Positions 26,111-39,100 of a stretch of DNA of 64,000 nucleotides are shown piece by piece; the stretch's first letter is position 1; each line of letters starts with the position of its first letter. The DNA is taken from positions 6,418,739 through 6,482,738 of the forward strand of contig NZ_CP070973.1 of the NCBI RefSeq assembly GCF_017086405.1, in the 5' to 3' direction. The translations under genes and the position numbers were made by a program. Under the pieces are notes generated by a model, which worked only from the letters and a program-made list of their open reading frames with translations, was not told where the DNA came from and made no database searches. The DNA is from Mycobacterium gordonae (GTDB lineage Bacteria; Actinomycetota; Actinomycetes; Mycobacteriales; Mycobacteriaceae).

Positions 26111-27613
26111 TTGAGCGAACCGACGGTCACCGCAATGCTGCGCCCCCTGGCCGAGATCGACGACCGCGGAGTGTATTTCGAGGACTCCTTCACCAGCTGG
26201 CGGGACCACCTACGCGACGCCGCGGCCCTGGCGGCGGCGCTGCGGGAGCGCCTCGACCCCGACCGTCCGGCACACGTCGGCGTGCTGCTAGAGAACACAC
26301 CGTCCTTCTCGACGGTGCTGGTCGCGGCCGGGTTGTACGGCATCGTGCCGGTGGGTCTCAACCCGGTGCGCCGCGGTGCGGCGCTGGCCCGCGACATCGG
26401 TCATGCGGACTGCCAGCTGGTGCTGTCCGATACGAATTCCGCCGCGGCACTGGACGGCATCGATCACATCAACGTCGACTCGGCCGACTGGGCCGAGGCG
26501 GTCGCCGCGCACCGGGACACCGAGCTTTTATTCCAGTCTGCTTCTGCCACAGATCTTTTCATGCTGATCTTCACCTCGGGAACCAGCGGCGAGCCCAAGG
26601 CGGTGAAGTGCAGCCACGGCAAGGTCGCGGGAGCCGGCATAGGGATGACCCAGCGCTTCCGGCTCAACGCCGACGACGTGTGCTACGTGTCGATGCCGCT
26701 GTTTCATTCCAACGCCGTGCTGGTGGGGTGGGCGGTGGCCGCGGCATGCCAGGGCTCGATCGCTCTGCGGCGCAAATTCTCGGCATCCGGATTTCTGCCC
26801 GACGTGCGGCGGTATGGCGCCACCTACGCCAACTACGTGGGAAAGCCACTGTCGTATGTGCTGGCCACGCCCGAGCGGCCCGACGACGCGGACAATCCGC
26901 TGCGGGCGGTGTACGGCAACGAAGGAGTGCCCCGCGACATCGAACGGTTCGCGACCCGATTCGGCTGCCGCGTTCAGGACGGCTTCGGTTCGACGGAACT
27001 CGGTGTGGCCATCGCCCGCACGCCCGAGACCCCGACGGGCTCGCTGGGCCCGCTGCCGGACGGGGTCGAGATCGTCGACCCGGAAACAAGCAAGCCCTGC
27101 CCCCCGGGAGTGGTCGGCGAACTGGTGAACACCAAAGGCGCCGGCGGTTTCGAGGGCTACTACAACGACCCGGCCGCCGAAGCCGAGCGGATGGCCGGCG
27201 GTATCTACCACAGCGGCGACCTTGCCTACCGCGACGAAGCGGGCTACGTCTATTTCGCCGGCCGGCTCGGCGACTGGATGCGCGTCGACGGCGAGAACCT
27301 GGGTACCGCCCCGATCGAAGCGGTGCTGCTACGCCATCCGGCGGTGACCGAGGCGGCGGTCTACCCGGTGCCGGATCCGGTGGTCGGCGACCAGGTGATG
27401 GCGGCCGTCGTCCTGGCGCCGGGCACGCAGTTCGATGCGCAGGAGTTCCGGACGTTTCTGTCCGAGCAGGACGACCTGGGACGCAAGCAGTGGCCGTCCT
27501 ACGTGCGGATCAGCGCCGGACTACCGGGCACGATGACCTTCAAGGTGCTCAAACGACAACTGTCGGCCGAGGGCGTCGACTGTGGCGAACCGGTATTTGC
27601 CATTCCGCGCTAG
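26111..27613 (+). CDS. fadD17: FadD17, steroid-24-oyl-CoA synthetase
   Basis: A 500-residue adenylate-forming CoA ligase. The P-loop-like motif LIFTSGTSGEPKAVKCSHG (about 152-170), GFGSTELGVAIA, YHSGDLAYRDEAGYVYFAGR and the hinge LGDWMRVDGEN are all present, as is the catalytic Lys region GTMTFKVLKRQL. M. tuberculosis FadD17 activates C5 side chains of cholesterol metabolites with CoA. The start is a TTG at 26111 with AAGAGGAAG upstream, 37 bp after fadE27, so the three genes form one KstR-controlled unit. No gene is evident in the 293 bp that follow. Confidence 0.94.
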   Translation: MSEPTVTAMLRPLAEIDDRGVYFEDSFTSWRDHLRDAAALAAALRERLDPDRPAHVGVLLENTPSFSTVLVAAGLYGIVPVGLNPVRRGAALARDIGHADCQLVLSDTNSAAALDGIDHINVDSADWAEAVAAHRDTELLFQSASATDLFMLIFTSGTSGEPKAVKCSHGKVAGAGIGMTQRFRLNADDVCYVSMPLFHSNAVLVGWAVAAACQGSIALRRKFSASGFLPDVRRYGATYANYVGKPLSYVLATPERPDDADNPLRAVYGNEGVPRDIERFATRFGCRVQDGFGSTELGVAIARTPETPTGSLGPLPDGVEIVDPETSKPCPPGVVGELVNTKGAGGFEGYYNDPAAEAERMAGGIYHSGDLAYRDEAGYVYFAGRLGDWMRVDGENLGTAPIEAVLLRHPAVTEAAVYPVPDPVVGDQVMAAVVLAPGTQFDAQEFRTFLSEQDDLGRKQWPSYVRISAGLPGTMTFKVLKRQLSAEGVDCGEPVFAIPR

Positions 27614-27906
27614 CACCACACCGGCGCGAAAGCAACCGCTGGTAAATCCGACCCCGACTGGGGTGGCCGGCCAGATGCCCGCTCTCCGGCCTCAATCCAC
27701 CTGTGGCCATTGATGTTCGGCGGGGCGGCGGTCGACCGCGTCAACCCCGTTGAGCAGCGTAGACGGGTGAGTTTCGGGTTGAATTACGCTATTGCGCCCG
27801 AATCCAACAACGGGCTGCGGAGACGCGATACTATCCGCGCCTAACGCTTGCATCGATGCTTGCCTGGCCGTCGCCGGGCCGCCTTAGTTTTCTTGCGAGG
27901 TGCCGG
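27614..27906. other. Intergenic region before the first PE_PGRS gene
   Basis: No gene is supported here. TACTAT at 27829-27834 could be a -10 box for the downstream PE_PGRS gene, giving a leader of about 65-70 nt, but no good -35 is seen. GAGGTG at about 27896-27901 is the likely ribosome site. Confidence 0.4.
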
Positions 27907-32082
<4,176 letters not shown>

Positions 32083-32117
32083 CGTTGACGCGCAGCGGGT
32101 CCGCGCCGACCCGACGG

Positions 32118-33665
32118 CTACCCCAGCAGCGACGGCACCACCGCGTCGATCAGGTGCGGGCCGGGCTCGGCGAAGGCGTCACGCAGCGCCTCGGCGAGCT
32201 CTTCGCAGGTGGTGGCACGCCGGGCCGGCACCCCCATCCCTTCGGCGATCTTGACGAAATCCATTGTCGGACGCGATATGTCGAGGAGGTCCTTGGCCTT
32301 CGGGCCCGGTCCGGCTGCAACTCCTACGCGCTGTAACTCGAGCCGCAGGATGTCGTAAGCGCCGTTGTTGTAGATGACGGTGGTGATGTCCAGCAACTCC
32401 CGCGCCTGACTCCACAACCCCGAAATGGTGTACATCGCCGACCCGTCGGATTCCAGACACAGCACCGGACGGTCGGGCGCGGCCACAGCTGCGCCGACCG
32501 CGGTCGGGATGCCGTAACCGATGGCCCCACCGGTCAGCGTCAGCCAATCGTGGGCCGGCGCGCCGGCGGTGGCTTGCGGCAACAGCAGACCCGAGGTGTT
32601 GGACTCGTCGACGACGATCGCCCGCTCGGGCAGCAGTGCGCCGATGACCTCGGCGGCCGACGCGGACGTCAGTGCACCAGAGGGTAGCTCGGGACGGGAA
32701 GCGGGCGCGGTTGGCGCCGTCGTCCCGGGTGCCACCTCGTCGGCAAGCGCAGCCAAAGCGGTTGTGGCGCCACTGCATTCGGCCAAGACATGCACCTCGC
32801 AACCGGACGGGACCAGATCGCTGGGCATGCCCGGGTAGGCGAAGAACGAGACCGGCGATCTGGCTCCGGCCAGCACCAGATGCTTGGCGCCGTCCAGTTG
32901 GGCCGCGGCGGCTTCGGCGAAGTAGCCCAACCGTTCGATGGCAGGCACGCCGGCGCCCCGTTCCAGTCGGGTCGGGAAGGTCTCGCACAGTAGGCGCGCG
33001 CCGGTCGCCTCGGCGATCCGCGCGGCCGCGGCCAGACCCGGTTCGCGGGTAGCGTCTCCCCCGACCAGGATCGTGGTGGGTTCGCCCGAGCGCAGTACGG
33101 CCGCCAGGGCGCTCATGTCTGCACTGGCGGTTTCCGGAGCGGCCGTGGTGACCGTGGCCGGCTGGGCGCCTTCAGACCAGGAGGCGTCGGCGGGCAGGAT
33201 CAGCGTCGAGACAAAAGACCCCGACATGCTGGCGGCGATGGCCTCGGCGGTGTCGGCTCCGACGCCGTCCGCCGTTGCGGTCCTGCGCACCCAACCCGAA
33301 ACCGTGCCCGCCACAGCGTCGATGTCGGATTCCAGTGGGGCGTCGTACTTCTTGTGATAAGTCGCGTGATCGCCGACGACCACCACCATCGGCACCCGGG
33401 CGCGCCGGGCGTTGTGCAGGTTGGCCAGGCCGTTGCCTAGACCGGGCCCGAGGTGCAGCAGCACCGCGGCCGGACGGCCGGCGATGCGGGCGTATCCGTC
33501 GGCCGCACCCGTGGCCACTCCTTCGAAAAGGGTTAGCACACCGCGCATTTGGTCGACGGTGTCAAGTGCCGCGACGAAGTGCATCTCCGACGTGCCGGGG
33601 TTGGAGAAACACACGTCGACGCCACCGTCGACCAAGGTGTTGATCAGCGCCTGTGCACCGTTCAC
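32118..33665 (-). CDS. ilvX: IlvX-like thiamine diphosphate-dependent enzyme
   Basis: A 515-residue protein of the acetolactate synthase / benzoylformate decarboxylase superfamily, the same length as M. tuberculosis IlvX (Rv3509c). The N-terminal Pyr domain has the ThDP-activating Glu in FSNPGTSEMHFVAALD. The C-terminal PP domain should read GDGx(n)NN but shows LESDGSAMYTISGLWSQARE followed by NNGAYDIL, with Ser replacing the first Gly. The central domain (LVGGDATREPGLAAAARIAE) is present. Name follows the orthologue; actual substrate unknown, and a decarboxylase or lyase is as likely as acetolactate synthesis. Its ATG overlaps the stop of the preceding amidohydrolase (ATGA), so the two act in one transcript. 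Convergent with the PE_PGRS53-like gene. Confidence 0.88.
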   Translation of the reverse strand: MNGAQALINTLVDGGVDVCFSNPGTSEMHFVAALDTVDQMRGVLTLFEGVATGAADGYARIAGRPAAVLLHLGPGLGNGLANLHNARRARVPMVVVVGDHATYHKKYDAPLESDIDAVAGTVSGWVRRTATADGVGADTAEAIAASMSGSFVSTLILPADASWSEGAQPATVTTAAPETASADMSALAAVLRSGEPTTILVGGDATREPGLAAAARIAEATGARLLCETFPTRLERGAGVPAIERLGYFAEAAAAQLDGAKHLVLAGARSPVSFFAYPGMPSDLVPSGCEVHVLAECSGATTALAALADEVAPGTTAPTAPASRPELPSGALTSASAAEVIGALLPERAIVVDESNTSGLLLPQATAGAPAHDWLTLTGGAIGYGIPTAVGAAVAAPDRPVLCLESDGSAMYTISGLWSQARELLDITTVIYNNGAYDILRLELQRVGVAAGPGPKAKDLLDISRPTMDFVKIAEGMGVPARRATTCEELAEALRDAFAEPGPHLIDAVVPSLLG

Positions 33666-34492
33666 CTGTCCGCCTTTCGTTGCAGCCTGAAGACCCGCTC
33701 GGCATTGTCGTGCAAGAAGTCCCGACGAGCCTCGTCGCTGAGCCCCAGTTCGTCAAGACCCGCCAGGGCATGCTCGTGGGCGATCATCGGATAGTTCGTG
33801 CCGAATAGCACTTTGTGTTGCCCGGTACCGGTTTTCATGAACCGGGTCAACTCGTCCGGCAAACGCCGCAACGTGTACGCGGAGGTGTCGATATAGACGT
33901 TCTCGTGTTTGCGGGCCACTGCGACCATTTCCTCGGTCCACGGGTAGCCGACGTGTCCGCACACGATCGTCAACTCCGGGAAGTCAAGGGCCACCTGGTC
34001 GATATAGGGAATCGGGCGTCCGGTCTCCGACGGACGCAGCGGACCGGTGTGCCCCACCTGCGTGCAGAACGGCACCCCGGACTCGACGCACTGGGCGAAC
34101 AGCGGATAGTAGCGCCGGTCGGTGGGTGGGGCGTTCCACAGCCACGGCACCATCCGCAACCCGACGAATCCCTCGCCTACTCGGCGGCGCAACTCACGGA
34201 CCGCAACCATCGGGCGGTCCAGATCGACGGTCGCCAGGCCTCTAAACCGATTGGGATGCAACGTGATCCACTCAGCGACTTCGTCATTGGACACCAGGGA
34301 CTGACCGGCCGGACCGAGCCAGGCGCTCAACAACCCGAGTTCCACGCCAGCGGCGTCCATCGCGGCGACGGTCACCTCGATCGGGATTTCGGCATCCGGC
34401 ATGGACCCATCGGTCCAGCGACGCAGTGACGCGAGCATGTCGCTGCGCAGGAACCGCTGCGTCGGGTGCTGCATCCACACGTCGATCGTCAT
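33662..34492 (-). CDS. Amidohydrolase-2 family protein, Rv3510c-like
   Basis: A 276-residue TIM-barrel protein of the amidohydrolase-2 (ACMSD-like) family, matching M. tuberculosis Rv3510c by position. Core segments are FCTQVGHTGPL, VCGHVGYPWTEEMVAVARKH and VLFGTNYPMIAHEHALAG. Two usual metal-site motifs are altered: the N-terminal DxHxH reads IDVWMQHPT, and the late Asp (GTDYP or GSDYP) is Asn in GTNYP. Activity may thus be a decarboxylase or hydrolase with modified metal use, or lost. It is co-directional with ilvX and overlaps it by 4 bp, which suggests successive steps on one substrate (inference). Confidence 0.85.
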   Translation of the reverse strand: MTIDVWMQHPTQRFLRSDMLASLRRWTDGSMPDAEIPIEVTVAAMDAAGVELGLLSAWLGPAGQSLVSNDEVAEWITLHPNRFRGLATVDLDRPMVAVRELRRRVGEGFVGLRMVPWLWNAPPTDRRYYPLFAQCVESGVPFCTQVGHTGPLRPSETGRPIPYIDQVALDFPELTIVCGHVGYPWTEEMVAVARKHENVYIDTSAYTLRRLPDELTRFMKTGTGQHKVLFGTNYPMIAHEHALAGLDELGLSDEARRDFLHDNAERVFRLQRKADR

Positions 34493-34607
34493 CGCGGTTT
34501 GACTTTAGCCCGCCGACGATGCCCGGTGCGGAGTGCCGGGCGCAGGAGGCTCAACAAAGGCTCAGCGCCGCCGGCGAAGCGGGCGGACCGCGCCCGGCAG
34601 GTGGACC

Positions 34608-35423
34608 CTAAGCGCTCAGCGCAGAAAGTGCCGCGGCGCGGGTCTGCCCTACGTACCCGCTGCCGAACAGCACCACGTGCGCCAGCAGCGGGTAGAGCTG
34701 ATGCAGCCCAATCCGGTTACGCCAGTTAGGTTTCAGCGATCGGACTTGCTGGTAACCGGACAGAACGGCGTGGTCGTGCGGGCAGCCGAACAGTGCGAGC
34801 ATGGCCAGGTCGGTCTCGCGGTGGCCGCCGTGTGCGGCCGGGTCGATCAGCACCGCGCCGTCGCGCGTCCACATCACGTTGCCGCTCCACAGGTCTCCGT
34901 GCAGGCGCGCCGGAGGGTCGTCGTCGTCGAACTCCCCCGCCTGACAACGCACGACCACTGCATCAATCGCCTGCCGCGTCGCGGGGTCGAGCCGGTCGGC
35001 CGCCAGTTTCGTCATCGGAACCAGCCGCTCGTCGGCGTAGAAGGCACCCCAGCTCGGATGCCTGCGCAACGACATGGGCAATGGCTGCGACAGCGGACCG
35101 AAGTAGCCTGCCCCGTCCCACCCGTCAGGCCCCGCACCAAATGCCGCGGCACCCGCGTCGTGCATTATCGCCAGCCTGACGCCGAACACGCGCGCCGCGT
35201 CGCGACTGGGCGGCACCGACTCCAGCCGGCGCAGCCTCAGACTCGTGGCGCCGACATCCAGAATCTGGGCACAGGGCACGCCGCCGTCGACACCGGACAG
35301 CCACCGCAGCCCGGCCGCCTCCCAGGCGAAGAAGCCGGCGGGCGCGGCCGGGTTTCGCTTGACGAAATCTGTCACATGGACGCCCAAGGGCTCGTCGAAG
35401 GCATCGCCTGGAGGGTAGACCAT
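34608..35423 (-). CDS. Fructosamine-kinase / aminoglycoside phosphotransferase-like protein
   Basis: A 271-residue kinase-fold protein. The catalytic loop RLHGDLWSGNVMW and the metal-binding segment AVLIDPAAHGGHRETDLAML are diagnostic of the fructosamine/ribulosamine kinase family, which phosphorylates ketoamine adducts so that they fall off proteins. N-terminal ATP-lobe elements are short (FVKRNPAAPAGFFAWEAAGL). The ATG at 35423 has GAAGG upstream. It reads in the same direction as the amidohydrolase and ilvX-like genes, 115 bp before them, and may be co-transcribed. I do not recall a counterpart here in M. tuberculosis, so it may be a lineage-specific insertion or a gene lost there. Confidence 0.85.
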   Translation of the reverse strand: MVYPPGDAFDEPLGVHVTDFVKRNPAAPAGFFAWEAAGLRWLSGVDGGVPCAQILDVGATSLRLRRLESVPPSRDAARVFGVRLAIMHDAGAAAFGAGPDGWDGAGYFGPLSQPLPMSLRRHPSWGAFYADERLVPMTKLAADRLDPATRQAIDAVVVRCQAGEFDDDDPPARLHGDLWSGNVMWTRDGAVLIDPAAHGGHRETDLAMLALFGCPHDHAVLSGYQQVRSLKPNWRNRIGLHQLYPLLAHVVLFGSGYVGQTRAAALSALSA

Positions 35424-35570
35424 ATACCTTCAGGAACGGGATGCAGACACGAAACCTGTTGGGCGTATTGGAATCCCGTTCAGCGGCTTGCTTTTGAATT
35501 CGTCCCGAAGGGCCGATGGTTCATGACACCTGTGCCGAACAAGATCCCGACCTAAACGTCAATTTTCCGT

Positions 35571-35790
35571 GGTGGCTTCGGAGGCGGGACCGGCGCAGCC
35601 GGCGGTGGCGTCGGATTGGTCTTGCAAGGCTGAGTTCGCGGGCGGTGCCGGTGGCGCGGGTGCCGCCGGCGGCGCGCCAACCGGCAGTGGTGTGGTCTCG
35701 GCGGTCGTGGGGGCACCGGTGCGGGCGGAGGAAGCAACGGTTGCACGGGCAACCCCGGCATTCGGGACTACCCCGGCGTTCAGCGGGTCA
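35571..35790 (+). pseudogene. Glycine-rich (PGRS-like) remnant
   Basis: Gly-rich coding sense is visible but split over frames: GGFGGGTGAAGGGVGLVLQG then a stop in one frame, AGGAGGAGAAGGAPTGSG in another, and GRGGTGAGGGSNGCTGNPGI back in the first. No start codon with a PE domain precedes it. This looks like the decayed end of a PGRS or other Gly-rich secreted protein. The rest of 35424-36020 shows no supportable gene. Confidence 0.35.
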
Positions 35791-36030
35791 CGCAGTCCTC
35801 AACCAGGATCGGTCACTTGCTGCGCCTGGTGAACGTTTGCTGGCTCTCCAAACCCGCATGCGCGGCGACAGCCGCGGGGTGAGCATGTGCACCCGATCGA
35901 GCTAGCACGGGTTCTTCGAGCGGTATCCGTCTGGCGTAATCCCAGGTCATCTAACGAAGCATCGCCGCCAGACCTGGTTTCGGGTGCTTGATTTAAATTC
36001 AAACTATTAGTACCGGGTTCTACAAAAACG

Positions 36031-36059
36031 GTGACATTGGACCGGGAAAACCATAAGAT
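36031..36059 (+). promoter_or_regulatory. Promoter of the giant PE_PGRS gene
   Basis: GTGACA (36031-36036) and TAAGAT (36054-36059) are separated by 17 bp, a good SigA-type pair. Transcription would begin near 36066, giving a leader of about 60 nt; GGAG at about 36115-36118 lies nine bases before the ATG. Confidence 0.45.
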
Positions 36060-36127
36060 CCGGCCAAGCGATCCCGGCGTGGGGGCGAGATTGTGAACTC
36101 GTCCCCTGCTGCCTGGAGCTGTTTACG

Positions 36128-39100
36128 ATGTCGTTCCTCTGGGTCTCCCCCGACAGTCTGGCAGCCGCTGCCACGGACCTGTCGAGACTCGGATCATCGG
36201 TTGCTGTCTCGAATGCGGCCGCAGCGGTCCCGACTTCACAGGTGTTGGCTGCCGCCACCGACGAGGTGTCGCTGCGGATCGCCGCATTGTTCGGCGCACA
36301 CGGTCGCGAGTATCAGGCTGTCAGTGAGTTGGTGGGGCAGCTCCAGGCCCAATTCACCCAAACGCTGCGCGCCGGCGCGGGTGAGTATGTGTGGACAGAG
36401 GTGGAGAACGCCCAGCGAGCGGTACTCGGGGCGATCAACGCACCCACGATGACGCTGCTGGGCCGGCCACTGATCGGTGACGGTGCCAATGCGACCGTAC
36501 CGGGCGGCGCCGGCGGTGACGGCGGGATCTTGTTCGGTAACGGCGGGGCCGGCGCGGCCGGTGCTGTAGGGCAGGCCGGCGGGGCGGGTGGGTCGGCGGG
36601 CCTGTGGGGCAACGGCGGCTCCGGTGGCGCGGGTGGCGCGACCGCCAGTGGTGGAGCCGGCGGCAACGGCGGGTGGCTGTTGGGCGTCGGCGGAACCGGT
36701 GGAATGGGCGGGACCGGTGGCGGAACCGGCGGTGCCGGCGGTAACGGCGGGTTGTGGTGGGGCGGTGGCGGTACCGGCGGGATTGGTGGGACCGGTGGCG
36801 GTACCGGGGGCGCCGGCGGGCGCGGTGAATGGTTCTTTGGCGCGGCCGGTAACGGCGGCGCCGGTGGCTCCGGCAGCGGAACGGGTGGCGTCGGCGGAGA
36901 CGGTGCGCTCATCTGGGGTGGCGGGGGTGCTGGTGGCATTGGCGGATACGGCGGCGGCACCGGCGGCGCCGGTGGACGTGCCGCGCTGCTGTTCGGCTGT
37001 GGAGGCGCCGGCGGCGCTGGTGGGATCGGTACGACGGGTGTTCTCGGTGGTGACGGAGGGGCCGGTGGCGCGGGAGGCGCCGGTTGGCTGTTTAGCGGCG
37101 GCGGCGCCGGGGGCGCGGGCGGGGCCGGCGGAGCTGGGGTCGCGGGGATTGATGGCGGCGCGCTGGGTGGGCTCGGCGGGACCGGCGGAGCTGGTGGCTC
37201 TGGCGGTGTCGGCGGTCACGGTGCACTGCTGTTCGGTCCCGGTGGTCATGGCGGAGCCGGCGGGTCCGGTGGTGTAGGCGGTGTTGGCGGGCGCGGTGGT
37301 GACGGGGCTATTGCCGGAGTCGGTGGCACCGGCGGCACGGGTGGTACCGGGGGCACCGCTGGCCTGGGAGGGGCCGGCGGGGCCGGCGGGTTCTTGAGTT
37401 GCGGCGGCGCAGCAGGAGGCGTGGGCGGCAACGGCACAGGCGGTGCGGGCGGCGCTGGTGGTGCGGGGGCAGCTGGCACTGATGCCGCAGCCGGTTCGGC
37501 TGCTGTTGGTGGGACTGGTTTCGCCGGTGGTGCGGGTGGCACCGGTGGCGCCGGTGGCGGTGTTGGAGCGTTGCAGGGAGCCGGCGGTGCCGGTGGCCAG
37601 GGTGGGGTTGGCGGTGCGGGTGGAGCCGGCGGGTCTGGCTCTTCGGGTGGCGTGAACACGGCCGGCGTGGCCGGCGGTCAAGGTGGAACCGGTGGGGTTG
37701 GCGGTGCCGCAGGACTCGGTGGGTCGGGGTCGGTCGCCGGAGCTGCGGGCGTCGCGGGCGATGGCGGACTGGGCGGCAAGGGCGGCTCCGGCGGATCCGG
37801 CGGTGCCGGATTGGACGCGGTCGTACCCGGTGCGCAGGGCGGTCAGGGCGCCGCCGGTGGGGCTGGCGGTCAAGGTGGTACCGGTGGGGCTGCCGGTAGC
37901 GGCAGCGGCGGGCATCAAGGCGCAGGTGGCGCGGGCGGTCGTGGCGGCACCGGCGGCGCCGGTGGTGCTGGTGCCGCCGGGGCTGACGGTAATGATCCGC
38001 AGCTGGCCGCCCAGGCCGGTGGCCAGGGCGGGACCGGAGGCACCGGTGGCGCGGCCGGAGCCGGCGGGACCGGCTTCAGCAAAGGCGCGGCGGGAACGGC
38101 CGGGGACGGCGGGGCCGGTGGTGCGGGCGGCAGCGGCGGTAAAGGTGCTGCCAACACCTCCGTCGCCGCGGCGGGAACGCAAGGCGGCCAGGGCGGCACC
38201 GGTGGTGCCGGCGGCAGCGGCGGCACTGGAGGGGCCGCGGGCGCCGGGACCGGCGGGCAACAGGGTGCTGGCGGCGCCGGCGGCAGTGGCGGCGCAGGTG
38301 GTGTGGGCGGCCAGGGCGGTACCGGCGCACATGGCACCGATCCCCTCCTGGCCGCTCAGGCCGGCGGTCAGGGCGGAACTGGCGGCACAGGCGGAGCGGC
38401 CGGCGCTGGCGGTGCCGGTGCGACAACGGGCAAATCGGGAGTCGCCGGCGACGGCGGCGCTGGCGGCAGTGGCGGCACCGGGGGCAAGGGCAGCGACAAC
38501 AACACGTTCGTGGCGCCCGGCGCCCAGGGCGCGCAGGGCGGCACCGGCGGTGCCGGTGGCCAGGGCGGCACCGGCGGTGCTGCCGGGTCCGGCGGGGGTG
38601 GTCAGCAGGGTGCCGGAGGTAGCGGCGGCGACGGCGGGGTCGGCGGCACCGGAGGGACCGGCGGTACGGGGAAAGCCGGCACCGATCCGTTAGTCGCTGC
38701 TCAGGACGGCGGTAAGGGCGGCACCGGAGGGACCGGCGGCGCGGCAGGGTCGGGCGGTTCCGGATCGAGCGCGGGCGCGGCCGGATCGGCTGGTGACGGC
38801 GGCTCTGGTGGAGTCGGCGGGACCGGCGGTAAAGGTGCTGACAATGCGACCGTTGTGGCTGCCGGCCAGCAGGGCGCTCAGGGCGGCGCCGGCGGCGGCG
38901 GTGGGCGCGGCGGTGATGGGGGAGCTGCTGGCTCGGGTGGCGGTGGTCAGCAGGGGGCGGGTGGTCAGGGCGGCGTCGGCGGCGCCGGTGGCTCCGGTGG
39001 TGCCGGTGGTTCCGGTACCGACAACAGCGCGAATCCGGGGGTGGCCGGCGGCGCAGGCGGCACCGGAGGCGTGGGTGGCACAGGCGGTGCGGCGGGCCTG

